Shown one piece after another: positions 45,220 through 56,517 of a stretch of 64,000 nucleotides of DNA. Source of the stretch: Apodospora peruviana (taxonomy: Eukaryota; Ascomycota; Sordariomycetes; Sordariales; Lasiosphaeriaceae); NCBI GenBank assembly GCA_033439685.1, contig JAUEDM010000001.1, forward strand, positions 1,674,001 through 1,738,000, given 5' to 3'. The notes under the pieces are model-generated. The model searched no databases. It was not told the origin of the DNA and was given only the letters and a program-made list of their open reading frames with translations. Positions within the stretch are counted from its first letter, which is position 1. Every line of letters starts with the position of its first letter. A program made the position numbers and the translations under genes.

Positions 45220-47015
45220 ATGGCGTGTGGTTGGTTCACAACAGCCAGTCCTTTTTCTGAGCTTGCAATGTCCCATCCGACTTTGGTCGCTGCTGTCGGC
45301 ACCATCGTGGCCACTTATGCATTTCTCTGGACCCTTTTACGGCTGACCCAAGATGCCAAAGAGCCGCCTCTAGTGTTAACTACCATCCCCTTTTTGAGCC
45401 CAATCATGGGCATGGTGAAATGGAGCATGGACTTTTACGTTCACATGAGGTCCGACCAAGCTTTCATATTCTAATTCGACCCAGAAGAAAGGCCGGCTGA
45501 CATGCAGAGCCCAGGGAGGAGCACCCGAACCTGCCTGTTTACACCCTGCGGCTCCCAGGGACTCGCGTGTACATCGTCAACTCGACCGCGCTCGTTGTGG
45601 AGGTCCAAAGAAAATGGCGTACCCTCATCTTCCCTCCAGTCTCAGCGCGTGCTTCCGAGTTTGCCATGGGAGGCAGCAAGAAATCGCTAGCGATCATGCG
45701 CGCCGACATGGTCACCGACGCCGGGTTCATGCACGGCTTTACCAAAGCTATTCACCCGGCCCTGTCCAGCGGACCCGCACTCGATCATCTAAGCGGTGGT
45801 GCTCTCAAAGTTATGTCGGAGTTACTTGATGGTATCACTCATCAAGGAGGAAGAGATGTCAAGTTGTATGACTGGCTCCGTCACAACCTTCTCATGGCTA
45901 CGACGCACAGTGTCTATGGTCCCAGCAACCCACTGCAAGATCCCAAAAATGAAGCAGCCTGGCGGTAAGTCAGCCTTTACCTTCTCTCCCTCTTTTTTCA
46001 CCATCTAGTTGAGTTTATCTGGCCTACGAATCAACTAAGACTAACACAATCTAGGCTTTTCCACCCATCTATCATGTTTCTCATGCTGAACCTCGCGCCG
46101 TTGTGGGTATTCCGGAACGCAATCAAGGCACGAGGCGTACTGGCCAAGGCCTTCCTCCACTATCACACCGAAGGGCAGTACAAGGACGGCTCCGTCTACA
46201 TCCGCCGCTGGACAGAATACTTTGTCAGCCGAGGCATCCTCGCCGACGACATTGCCAAGTTCCACAACGGCGGGCTCTTTGCGCTCATCGCCAACACCGT
46301 CCCGACCGCATTCTGGATGATCTACCGTGTTTTTTCTGACGATTCAGTTGTCAGGGACTGTCGCGACGAGGTCTCCAAGGCGGTGGATGAGCGAGAGGAT
46401 GGCCGCGTCTGCACGATCAACGTCCGACGGATCAACAAGACCACCTGCCCAACCCTGCTCTCGACCTTCCAGGAAGTATTCCGTGTCCACGGGATGGCGA
46501 ACTCGGTCCGCGTAGTCACCGAGGACCACCAGCTCGACGGCGGCAGGTATCTCATAAAGAAGGGCGGGCTGGTCATGATGCCGGCGCGGGTGCAGCACCA
46601 CCTGCATGACGGGGTTTGGGGCAACGGCGATGTCGATAAGTTTGACCATCGTCGTTTCGTTCGCAAAGACGGTGAGCCATCACGACCTAACCCTGCTGCC
46701 GTCTTCCGCGGGTTTGGTGGCGGAACCACGCTCTGCCCGGGCCGACACTTTGCGACGACCGAGATTCTGGTGTTGACCGCCATGCTGCTACTGCGGTTTG
46801 ATATTGTCCCAACCGCTGGAAGTGGACAGTGGATTTTGCCGCCGACCAAGAACTCGTCGCAGGCCGAGGCCATGGAGCAACCCGACCATGATATAAACGT
46901 TCTGCTTTGTCCGAGAAAGGAAGCAGCAGGGAAGAAATGGCATGTCTCTTTCACAACAGGCTGCGGAGATACAGAGAGTAATACCGCACTGGCTGCCGAG
47001 GATCTCTTAGAATAA
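45220..47015 (+). CDS. Cytochrome P450 monooxygenase (CYP7/CYP8-like pattern)
   Basis: Membrane-anchored heme monooxygenase of 546 residues. Exons: 45220-45449, 45515-45964, 46055-47015. The first intron (GTCCGA...GCCCAG) removes an in-frame stop and restores VHMREEHPNLPVYTLRL. The N-terminal anchor is LVAAVGTIVATYAFLWTLL. The K-helix ExxR reads EVFR, and the heme loop FRGFGGGTTLCPGRHFA supplies the axial Cys454. The I-helix (ALIANTVPTAFW) lacks the usual AGxxT sequence and has the Asn-Thr form seen in CYP7/CYP8-like enzymes, which often act on sterols or perform non-oxygenation chemistry. Substrate unknown. An AATAAA lies ~155 bases after the stop. Confidence 0.88.
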
Positions 47016-47536
47016 ACACAATCGTCATGGAAGTGAGTTCTCATCGACGAGAGTGGGACTCATCGGACATGTTTCCAAGGAATTTCGGTTAGCATTAGGC
47101 GTTAATTGTATATTAAGGAGCATATCAAGCTCTAACAGCTATATACTTGTATTCGTAAGCACCATTCTACAATAAATTGAAGCTATCGAGTACTTTATAA
47201 GGGTCCTAACTCGTAGCTTCTTGGGGCTCCTAGTAAGCATACTGGGAATAACCTGTTTGAGCAGCAAAAAAATGCCTTGAAAATTCCGTTTCAAGCCCTA
47301 GCAGCCGGTCGTACAACATGTCGCAGACAAACATCTTACATGGTTTTGTTAAGTACGCGATGGCTAGGTAAGCAAGTACTATTTACCGTGGAATGGTGTA
47401 TGTACATCGGTGCTAGCGTATTGCATAGGTACCTTTAGGTACCGTCTGTCTTCTCAAGTTGTAAATCCCCGCACCTCCAACTCCCACTCATCATACGTCA
47501 CCAAATCTGTCCTCCTTCAACCACACAGTCAACATA
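47016..47536. other. Intergenic, 0.52 kb
   Basis: P450 3' region with AATAAA at 47171 and promoter of the FAD oxidase pseudogene. GGTACCTTTAGGTACC, a near-palindrome, lies at about 47429-47444. Confidence 0.5.
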
Positions 47537-48829
47537 ATGCTGACCAAAGATAGCTCAATTCTCATCGTAGGCGGCGGGATCTTTGGCCTCTCGACCGCCT
47601 ACCACCGAGCGAAAGCGGGCTACACCAAGATCACGATGCTAGAAAAAGGCGATGCGATCCCCTCACCGCTATCCGCCGGCAACGACCTCAACAAGATCGT
47701 CCGCGCCGAGTACGAGGACCCCTTCTACGCCGAGCTGGCCCTCTCCGCCATTGAAGAATTGGGCTCCAACCCTCTGTTCGCACCGCACTACAGCCAGGTG
47801 GGCTACCTGCTCGGCAACTCGGCCGCTGCGCCGGAGAAAAGTAAGCGCTCGCTCGCCAAATCGATGGCGTCGATCGAGCGCCACCCAGCTTTCGCGACAC
47901 AGATCACAGCCATCAACTCGCGCGATGATGTTCATGCCGTGGCGTCGGCGCTTGACGGGCCCATGGATGAATGGACGGGCTACTTCAACCGGTTGGCTGG
48001 GTACGCTCGCGCCGCAGACGCGCTGCGGTCGGTATATGCTGCAGTCAAGGAAATGGGTGTGGATGTGAAGCTTGGCCGAACAGCTATGTCGCTTAACTAC
48101 GATGACGCTGACGCCGACCTGGTCGTGAATGCATGCTCTGCATCAGGAAAAGAAATCTACACCGCCGACAGGGTCATCCTGACTCTCGGTGCCTCCCTCG
48201 CCAATCTCCCTTCCCAGCATCGGCCAACAAATCACCGCCAAGTCGTGGCTGATCACACATATCCAGCTCACGCCGGAGGAAGCAGCGCAACTTGAGGGGA
48301 TCCCGGTCACGTACTCTCGCGACCTGGGCTTCTTCTTCGAGCCCGATCGCAAGACTGGACTCTTGAAAATATCGCCGTCCGGAGCTGGGTTTACTAACCA
48401 TCAGGAAAACGGATTCTCTGTACCGTCTGAGAGGAACGATTTCATCCCGCCGGGTGAAGAAGAGGCCGTCCGCAAGATCTTGCGCGAGCATCTTCCGCGT
48501 TTTGCCGACAGGCCGCTGGTCAACAGCAAGATCTGCTGGTGCGCCGACACGGCGGACTCGGAGTACATTATTGACTTTGTTCCTGGGCGCCTGCCGTGGA
48601 AAGATCTTGCTGTTGCGACGGGCGATTCTGGTCACGCGTTCAAGATGTTTCCTGTTGCTGGTGGAGGGGTTATGGATCTGCTGGTGGAGGGGTTATGGAT
48701 CTGCTGGAGAAGGGCAAGCAGGATGTTGAGAGGTGGAAGTGGAAAGAGGGAAGTAATGCTGCGACTGCCGAGGTCAGTTGGAGGGAGGGGACTACGAGGG
48801 ATTTGAGTGAGTTGGTCCTAAGCTAGGAG
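47537..48829 (+). pseudogene. Broken FAD-dependent amine/saccharopine oxidase-like gene
   Basis: Homolog of fungal fructosyl-amino-acid/saccharopine/sarcosine-type oxidases (DAO fold). The N-terminal half is intact: LIVGGGIFGLSTAYH binds FAD, and FNRLAGYARAADALRSVY follows. At about 48218-48223 the frame shifts by one base within TTCCCAGC: upstream reads LTLGASLANLPS, downstream continues in another frame as IGQQITAKSWLITHIQLTP. A second lesion is an exact 23-base tandem duplication (48657-48679 and 48680-48702) that again changes frame inside the GHAFKMFPVAGG...VMDLL region. The true C-terminus (DVERWKWKEGSNA) follows in the new frame to about 48829. The rest of the coding sequence is well preserved, so inactivation is recent or the lesions are assembly errors. 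Confidence 0.8.
48657..48702 (+). repeat. Exact 23-base tandem duplication in FAD oxidase pseudogene
   Basis: GCTGGTGGAGGGGTTATGGA plus TCT occurs twice head to tail, followed by GCTGG, the start of a third copy. This short microhomology at the edges suggests replication slippage. Confidence 0.95.
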
Positions 48830-50115
48830 ATCAGTCCTGGAGTGTGTTATGTAAGGTATGTAGTGATCTGATGGTGTGTGTGACCGTCAGTTCTCCATGT
48901 AGGACTTGCTGCAGCTCTGAATTTCAACTAGTATGTCATACCGTTGTCAGTTGTGATTTCCGGTATGCGTACCTGGTGGCGTACCTGGTGCCGTCATATT
49001 TGCCGTTGGCAAGTTCGGGGTTCGTGTTGATGATAAAGCTGTGGTAGATGGCAACTTGGCAAGTTCATTCAACACATTAAAGGTCGCTCTTTGTCCGATC
49101 AAGTCTTTATCTACATCCTAATTAAGCTGGAGTTCCTTTTTGCGCTTACGATGTTAGATAAAGCTCAAATTTGGAGTAATACTTCCCAGCCCGATTCTAG
49201 ATCGCCAGGGATAACCACGATCAATTCTCCAAACGGGCCTGTCCCTCGAAATCGATTCGATCTAACAAAATGTTAGAAAAGCGTTCTCAGCAAAGGAAAG
49301 AGCACCCACGGCACCGTAATGACCGTACTCCGAGCAGTGGTAGCTCGTATGGAGTAGAGGCTACCATCAGCCCGGAGCACCGGTCACGGCCCCCGTCTCC
49401 GGTCCACCTGCCGTGAGCCGAGTGGCAGTGCATTCCGTGGCCAATAGGGTGTCATGGATCGTGGGTTGGGGTTGTTGTGCAACGACCCCGCCTACGACCG
49501 TTCTCCTCGCTGATTCCTTGAGCTCACTTCCTCCACGTACTTCCAATGAAACAGCATTATCAAACCCTAAAAGGAGAATTGAGAGAATTGAGAGAATTGA
49601 AAGAGTAGAAGATATTCCGCTTCGAAACAATGAAATCATCGACAAACCGGAGGCCATCGATGTGATGGTAGGCGGGTCGGCTTCGATGTTCCGGGGGTGA
49701 CTTCCCGTCTGTTTGGTTGACCATCAAGGGACATGATCATCGATGTGATGAGACACCCCCGCTTCTCGTTTGCTCCTGCCTCGCAAGCTTCACGTTGAGG
49801 AAAGACCTGTCAGACCTGTCGCGGTTCGCGATTGCCGTGTTTGGCGTTTTGCTGTTTGCAAGGGGTAATGTGGTGATGTCATATCCCAGCCTTCGACGTA
49901 AAGCGTCCGTGCTGTATGATGCGTGCATGGCGTCACGATCCACAACAAAGCATCGGATGACAGCTGCTCAACGGTTATTTAAAGGTGTTTCCATTCCCCC
50001 ACCACGGTTTTCAATCATCATCACCAAAGTCGTATCTGAAAGTCAATTGCAAGCCAATCTCGCACGTCACTGCAAATCCAATCTACAACTCATATTTCTT
50101 CTCACATCCGTCATC
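48830..50115. other. Intergenic, 1.3 kb, small repeats
   Basis: Promoter side of the CON-6 gene. Contains two copies of GCGTACCTGGTG near 48965-48989 and three 9-base GAATTGAGA-type units at about 49576-49602. TATTTAAAGG at about 49976, roughly 140 bases before the CON-6 start, is TATA-like. No domain-bearing open frame. Confidence 0.5.
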
Positions 50116-50392
50116 ATGCCTGAGCTTCGCCCCAACCCCAAGCAGCGCGACATCCCCAACGACGCGGCTCAAGAGAGCGCGAACCAGGCTCCAGAGGAGG
50201 TTAGCAACCAGGCGCGCGGCCACAAGGCCAACCTGAGCAACCCAAGTCTGTGACCCAGCCAGCTTGATCCATACAGAAGACATTGCTAACGGAATGGGAA
50301 TCGCAGACACCAGCGAGCAGTCCAAGAAGAACTCGGAGAAAAAGCTTGAGGAGCTGGGAGGAGAGGATGCATTCTTCAGCAAGGACAAGTAA
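50116..50392 (+). CDS. CON-6 (conidiation-specific protein 6) family small protein
   Basis: Small hydrophilic protein of 71 residues, two exons 50116-50245 and 50307-50392. The intron (GTCTGT...branch TTGCTAACG...CGCAG) joins as NLSNPNTSEQSKKNSEKKLE. The block RGHKANLSNPNTSEQSKKNS matches the repeated motif of CON-6 proteins, which in Neurospora are expressed during conidiation; their molecular role is unclear. The protein is rich in Asn, Glu and Lys and probably disordered. The N-terminal part (MPELRPNPKQRDIPNDAA) is a degenerate first motif. Confidence 0.85.
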
Positions 50393-51065
50393 AGCGGCGG
50401 ACGTGCCTTGAAGGGCAGGCGTCGGTTAAGCTTCAATGGGTGATGACGGCGTTTTGTGGTTGCGGTTTACGGGATACCAGCACTCTTTTTTATTCTAGTC
50501 TTGATAGGCCAATACAAATACTCGAGTGCGCGGAACACTTCCCCTTTGTATCTGTGCTGCTGAGTTTGGTGAATTTAAACGATCCTGTGACGAGCCAGTG
50601 CAATGACCCAAACCATTACACCAACCTCCCCTCAATTGCAAAAGGGATGCCAGAAGACCAAAGGTGCTAACCTTCGGAATTCTAATGGGTTATATACCGT
50701 TGACGGTCGCAATCAATTCAATCAAGGTTCAATCGCACCGACCGGCACAGATCCCTGCTCACGGAAAAACGCCAAAGAGTGTCTTGATCCCGTAAGTACA
50801 TGTACCTTTAAGCCCGCTCTCGAGAAAAAGGGGAAGACCGAGAAACAGAAGACGCAAGAAAGTATAAAACGCCATGAACCAAGCAGCATGAATAGCAAAC
50901 TTTCCAGTCTATAATTAATGCAGTAATAACAAAAAAACAATACGCTACGAAGACTTACCCAAGTAGGAGCCTACCTTTAACACGGACTTACCATCCAAAT
51001 ATAGTACTTGCACATACCTACGCGAGGCTTTCATCCTCCGCCAACACATTAACTATCTTATCGTC
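50393..51065. other. Convergent intergenic, 0.67 kb
   Basis: Between the CON-6 stop and the stop of the RSPSP-repeat gene. Frames of 72-103 codons lack any domain. No repeat or RNA gene seen. Confidence 0.5.
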
Positions 51066-52391
51066 TTACCACCGACTGTACTGAACTTGGTACCCGTTGA
51101 CCATCGCAGGCCCGGGGTGCCCATAGCCACCACTCGAACGAGGAGGCATGGGTTGAGGGGAGGGAGAGCGACTCATGTATCCCATAGGAGAGGGTGATCT
51201 CGGTCCCCGGTCTTCATAATAGTAGCCGGGACCTGGTGAGGGCGATCTCCCTCTGCGGTCATAATAGCCGGGATTCGGAGAGGGCGATCTTGCTCTCCGG
51301 TCATCATGATAGACCTGGCCGCCGCGGCCGCCGCTCTCGTACGCTGCCTGACTGCCGCCGCGGCCGCCGCGATATTGCTGGTACCGTTGATCTTGAATGT
51401 TGGCGCCCCGGCCGCCTCCTCCTCCACGGCCGTCTTTGCCCCCGGTAGTCTTTCTGCCGCCACCGGCCACACCGCCGCCAGCTCCGCCTCCTCTGCCGCC
51501 TCCTCTGGGGTCCCTCGGGCCCGGTCTGTCACGTCGGTCCTTGGCCGCCTTACGCTCCGCCTGCTTCTTGATCTTGGTTCTCTCGTCCATCGGGGCCGGG
51601 TAGAAGTGCGAGTAGTGCTCGTTGGGGGCCGGGCGGTAGTGCAGCAGATGGCTGCGGCCTTGGTCTCTGAGCGTGGCATTGGTGAGGATGACGCCGTAGT
51701 GCCGAATGTTTGTGCCGCTGTGGGGGTCGCTGGGGGCCGTTGAGTTGTGGAGTTCTTCACTGGATTATTTCAACCAGAAATGTCAGCAATAAGAAGGGGA
51801 CGGACCAGACAGACGTAAGCAGCTAAGGTACGGTAGATAAGGTGCTTACGTTACGTTGACCTCCGTGAACTCGACCATCAGCCCCTGGCGGTTCATAAAA
51901 GAATTGTTATTCCGCCTCAGGTAATCGCGAAACTGCTGTTGGTGGGCAGCTTCCATCCTTCCAATGCCCCTGATGTTGATGACGCGACGGTAATGCCCGT
52001 CACTTCCACGGAACCAGGGCACTCCCGGCTCCCTGGCATTCTCGAAATCACCAGGAAAGGTGGTGCTCGGGGCGAAGACCCGTTGGTACGGCTGCTGCCG
52101 GCTGGGCCGATAGTAAGGCTCCTGCTGGTTTACATCATCGAAGCGGTAATAAGTCCGTGAACCTGCAGGACTCTCTATGTAGACACGCTCGTACACGCCA
52201 GGTTCGGCCTGGTAGTGAGGCTGTGTGAACGCAGTATCGTTTCGGCGGTAGTAGCAACCATCCTGTTCGTTGTAAACCCATTCCGATTGCTGCGGAGGTG
52301 CTTGGGTCTGTGGTGCGTAACCACCACGATCACCACGGCCTCCTCCGTAGCTCGCAGCATCGTAGCCACGTTGATGATGACGATGTGACAT
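51066..52391 (-). CDS. Gly/Arg-rich protein with RSPSP repeats, possible RNA-associated protein
   Basis: 411 residues from exons 51850-52391 and 51066-51759 (90-base intron, GTAAGC...CCAG, joining as EVNVTEELHN). I do not recognise a folded domain. The first ~90 residues are Gln/Tyr/Gly-rich. Residues ~95-250 look folded and may be a small globular module (FRDYLRRNNNSFMNRQGLMV; RHYGVILTNATLRDQGRSH). After a charged helix (DERTKIKKQAERKAAKDRRD) comes a Gly-rich/RGG region (~280-330) and then four RSPSP-type units spaced by GYY or GYM, ending in a Pro/Gly/Tyr tail. RGG and RSP repeats are typical of phase-separating RNA-binding proteins and substrates of SR-type kinases, which is an inference here. 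Confidence 0.78.
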
Positions 52392-54369
52392 TGCTACTCC
52401 CTAGATTCAGTACAGGGAAGATTGATGAAGGCTGGCGTTTAAGTCGGAGTTGGGACTAAATGGACAAATTACGTGCGTACGGGAGGATAGTACTGAAGTG
52501 AAGGGGTTCTCCACAGTCCTGGGAATGAGAAGACCGCGTTGGCACGGACGAGATGGACGAATTACTTATATATGGGGAGTACTAAAGTATGAAGGGGTTT
52601 TCTACTGGGGGTGATAGCCACTGTAGATGAGGGTGGTCGTTCCCGCTGTTGAAGTGAGTCTGGAGACAGCAAAACCTTCTGAAACCTTTCTTCAAGCCCG
52701 GTCTTATATACGTTACGACGCAATGGAGAGCTTTTGTGATGCCATCCTAGCGGCGTCATTCGCATCTAGCGGGAGTGTTGGTCGGCTGAAGTTCGCCGCA
52801 CTCAGCCTGGGGCGACTTCGAGCCAGGCGTCTACGATCTACTGTATATCGGGGGACTGAGCGCCTAGCATGACCACGGAGTTGACGCTGTAGGATGATGG
52901 AATGCTCATCCATGGTCGGCCAGGAGCCTGAGGACGGTTTTATGAGCTTAGTACGTTATTTGTGAACGGCAGGCGCTGAGGTTGGTGGACGCAGAAAAGG
53001 GAAAGGGGGGCCGAATCAAAGGGAAAGAAAGTTGAGACCTAAAGCTATGATTACCTGGTAGGAGGCTGCTTGGGAGTTTGGAGAACTATCGGAACCCCCG
53101 TTTACGGAGATGATTGCTGGCGGAGTCTTGTTCCTTCGACCTTATCAGGGCACTGTATCACAAAATTCGAGAAGGAATGTTGGCACATTGTGGCCATTAG
53201 GCTCCAAACCTCGCCACGTCTGCCTTTTAGCGTAAGAAAGAAGGCCAAGATACCTAACAGGTAGTCTAGGTTCGGTAGCCGCCCGGTACGGCTAGTCAAA
53301 CGCCCCTTGATCGATTATATTGGGGCTTGACGAGCCGCTCATGAACCGTGTAGCTGACCTCTCATACGGTTGGAGGCCAGAAACTTAGCCTCAAGAACAG
53401 AACGATCCATAGGTAGGTAGGCGGCTTGTGAAACCTCCCTTTCTCTCACTCCGCTAAGCATTCAGTTGTTGGTATGACTGAGAGACGCGGTGGACGGGTA
53501 CTCCTTGCGACCCAGGTACGACCTCTTTCGTAGCTACGTATGGAGGACAAATAAACCCAGCAGGTTGAATTACCGTATGATCTCAAGTTCAATGGAAATA
53601 GATGCGGGCGTCTTTTGAATCGGTTATCCAATCATAACCTAGGTAAGGTACTAAACGTCTAGGCTATCGCGTGGGGTTTTGAGTAAAACCTTGCTGCCTT
53701 AGGTTTATATTTGTCCCAGATCTGTTTCCATTATACTCGACATGATACGGTAGTCGGTGTAAGATTTTGCCGAGAGTCAGGTACGGGTTATGAGTCCAGT
53801 CCGTGATAAGTTCTATAGCCGCCCAATTGGCCTGGATCCCAGTGGCCAGGGGTTGTGCCACAGTGGGGCCCGACTCCTGCAACCGTTAGTGACGTGCTGG
53901 CGTTGTGTCACCTTGCATCCCCCAGACCAGCTCTTTTGTTCCATCGGTCCAGTACGGAATACACCCGTAGACTAGTCGGACACAACCATACCTTATGATC
54001 GTATCCACCATTCACCCCAACCTCATTTCACAGTTCCAATCCGTGCGACCACCTCAATCACCCAATCCTACAGCGCCAAGCCGCATTCCCGTGGGCTCCT
54101 CACTCGAGACAAGAGGACGATTCTCCAACGGCAACAAGTACAATGACCTAAAATAAACTTGAACTTACTTGCCTTGCGTGATTAGGGCCATCATATTATT
54201 TGAGAAACATACCGCCATTGCAATCGGAAAACAACGCGCTGTGAAACAAAAGTCAACTGAAGTTCCTGCATCAAAACAACATTGAAAGCACAGCACTGAG
54301 GCAAGCGATACAGCGCGTCCACTCATCCCTTGATTGCATCCTGCCATACACCTTTCAAACGCAGCCAAA
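52392..54369. other. Divergent intergenic, 2.0 kb
   Basis: Promoters of the RSPSP-repeat gene and of the SRPK-like kinase. Several imperfect TAGGTAGG motifs (about 53410-53420) and short inverted sequences occur; open frames of 60-81 codons have no domain. No RNA gene recognised. Confidence 0.45.
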
Positions 54370-56364
54370 ATGCCTCCCACCGTTCCTCTAGAGTCCAGGC
54401 CGTCGAATGATGTTGAACAGACGCCCTCTCGCATCACCTTCCTCATGTACGACGACCAGTCTGGCATCATTCAACCACATGAGCCCTTGGAGGGGTACGA
54501 ACCAGGCGGCTTTCACCCAGTGGCTCTCGGAGACACCTTCCCTTCCAGCCGCCTGGGGCAAAACACTGGACGGTACACGATACGCCACAAACTCGGCTTT
54601 GGCGGCTACTCGACCGTCTGGTTAGCATGGGACGACCGGGATAGGTATGAGTCATTGGACTTTGTTTGCCCATTCATCAGATCTAACATGCGAGCAGGGT
54701 GTGGGTGTCCGTCAAGATCAAGAAGGCGTCGGCTTCTACGCCAAAGCTCGACGAAGACCCGGAGATCAGCATCTCGTTCGAGCTCGAAAGGCACTACGTC
54801 TCGGGCCTCCAGGACAAGCCGAGGTGGTTCGTCCGCCCGCTGGACAGTTTCCAACATATCGGCGTCAACGGCACGCACAACTGCCTCGTCACCGAGCTGC
54901 TCGGCCCGACCGTGTCCAAGGTTGTCCGCACATATAACGAAGTGGATGAGACGCTACGGCCCGATACGATACTGAGAGCATCCCGACAGCTGCTGGAAGG
55001 TCTAGCGATTACCCACGAAATCGGATACCTGCACGGAGGTAAATGCCACACACTTGCTAAGTTATGAACCACGCAGTCTTTTGCAACAATAGGACTAACC
55101 ACATGAGTTGCCGATCCAGACATCTCACCCGCCAACATCGCTTTCACCTGCCACAAGACACTGAATCACGATGAGTACCTCTTTGACGACCTGGGCGGCG
55201 AACCCATGACCGCCGATTGGGGGAGCACCGCGATCCCCCGGCCAGCACACCTCCCCAAGCACATCGTCAAGACCGCCGACTGGGCGCTCTGGTACGATAG
55301 CCCCTGGGAAGACGTGCGTCTCATCGACTGGGGCTCCGCCTTCCCCGTGACCACAACCGTTCCCGCAGACGTGCACGGGCAGCCATTTAACCTCCAGTCA
55401 CCCGAAACCTTCTTCATCGGTTTGCTTGACTACAAGCATGATCTGTGGCGGGCTGGATGTGTGGTAGGTTTCTCGTATTGTTTCTTCCTCATCCAATTCA
55501 GTCAAGCTCACGGTTACAGGTCTACACCTTATTCTACCAAGAATACCCCTTCCGACTTGGAGGCAATGCCAATCACTTTTACATTTGCAGATTGATTGAG
55601 AAGTTGGGCCCGCTCCCTGAGGCGTGGAGGGCTAAATGGATTCAGATGGTCCACGAGGCCAAAATGGGAGATATTGATGGTGAGTTGATCCAAGAATCTC
55701 CAAGAATCTCCTTTCCGTTCTCTCCTTTCCGTTCTCTCCTTTCCGTTCTCTCCTTTCCGTTCTCTCCTTTCCGTTCTCTCCTTTCCGTTCTCTACCACTA
55801 TCGACATCATGCAAAGGTCACAGGGAGACCAATTTCATTGTTAACACGCCCATTTTACATCCAAAAGTCCAAAACATAGTCCCCCAGCCCATCCTAGAAA
55901 CCTTCGAGGACCGCCTACGCGCTATCATCAAGACTTGCGAGGAGCCCGAGGACGAAAAGAGGTATGCCGATGATGAATATTCGCCGTACGACTACCAAGC
56001 GCTGCGTAACATCCAGAAGGTGATCGAAGGCTTGCTGAGATATCAACCCGAGGAGAGAGTATCTGCGAAAGAGGCCGCCGGGTATATAGAATGGAATGAT
56101 CACCGCCGGGCAGACAGCTGGAACGAAGACGACGGACAAGAGGAAGAGGAGCATTCTGAAGAGGAGGAAGAGGAAGAAAGGAAAGGAAAAGAGGTGGACG
56201 ATGATGGTGAGAGTAGCAAAGACAAGGTAAAATTCCAATTTACGGTGGCGCTGCTTGAAGATGATGCTGGCACGGCGGAGAGAAACTTGGAGCAGGGCGG
56301 CTCGTCGAGCAAGGCGAAGGGCAATCTTGAGGCTCGAAAGTGCGTAGCTATGGACAGCATCTGA
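54370..56364 (+). CDS. SRPK-like serine/threonine protein kinase
   Basis: Kinase related to SR-protein kinases, 534 residues. Exons: 54370-54644, 54698-55038, 55120-55463, 55520-55679, 55880-56364; all junctions keep frame. The N-terminal lobe starts GRYTIRHKLGFGGYSTVWLA, an SRPK-type Gly loop. The ATP-binding Lys is in VSVKIKKA. The catalytic loop reads HGDISPAN with Asp206 created at the exon 2/3 junction, and the metal-binding motif is DWG (LIDWGSAF) in place of DFG. The substrate-lobe segment SPETFFIGLLDYKHDLWRAG is present. The C-terminus after RYQPEERVSAKEA is extended by an acidic Glu-rich stretch. Degenerate SRPK-like paralogs are numerous in filamentous fungi. Activity is plausible; targets unknown. 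Confidence 0.87.
55691..55794. repeat. Six tandem 14-base units in SRPK-like intron 4
   Basis: CTTTCCGTTCTCTC repeats six times from 55711 to 55794 (last unit one base different), preceded by two copies of CAAGAATCTC (55691-55710). The array accounts for most of the unusually long 200-base intron. Pyrimidine-rich, so it could act as a polypyrimidine tract. Confidence 0.95.
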
Positions 56365-56517
56365 ATACCAGGGATCTACTGAGTGAATACCCCATGGAGT
56401 CGAGGGCTCCTCCGACGCTATCGACTCCATAATCTTCAAGTCAGAAGCGGGGAAGCGAATCTGCCTCAGAATGGGCAAACCCCTTTTACCCTAATTATGT
56501 TGAGCACTGGCATCGTC

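Noticed and set aside
48165..48225. Intron explaining the first frame change in the FAD oxidase
   Set aside because: CCCTTCCCAG resembles an acceptor, but available GT donors give introns of 29 or 46 bases and would delete the conserved VILTLGA segment.
44044..48829. Secondary-metabolite cluster with P450 and FAD oxidase
   Set aside because: No polyketide synthase, peptide synthetase, terpene cyclase or transporter is in the window, and the oxidase is broken.
51306..51743. 145-codon plus-strand Ala-rich frame
   Set aside because: Antisense to the Gly/Arg-rich repeat region; no start context or domain.
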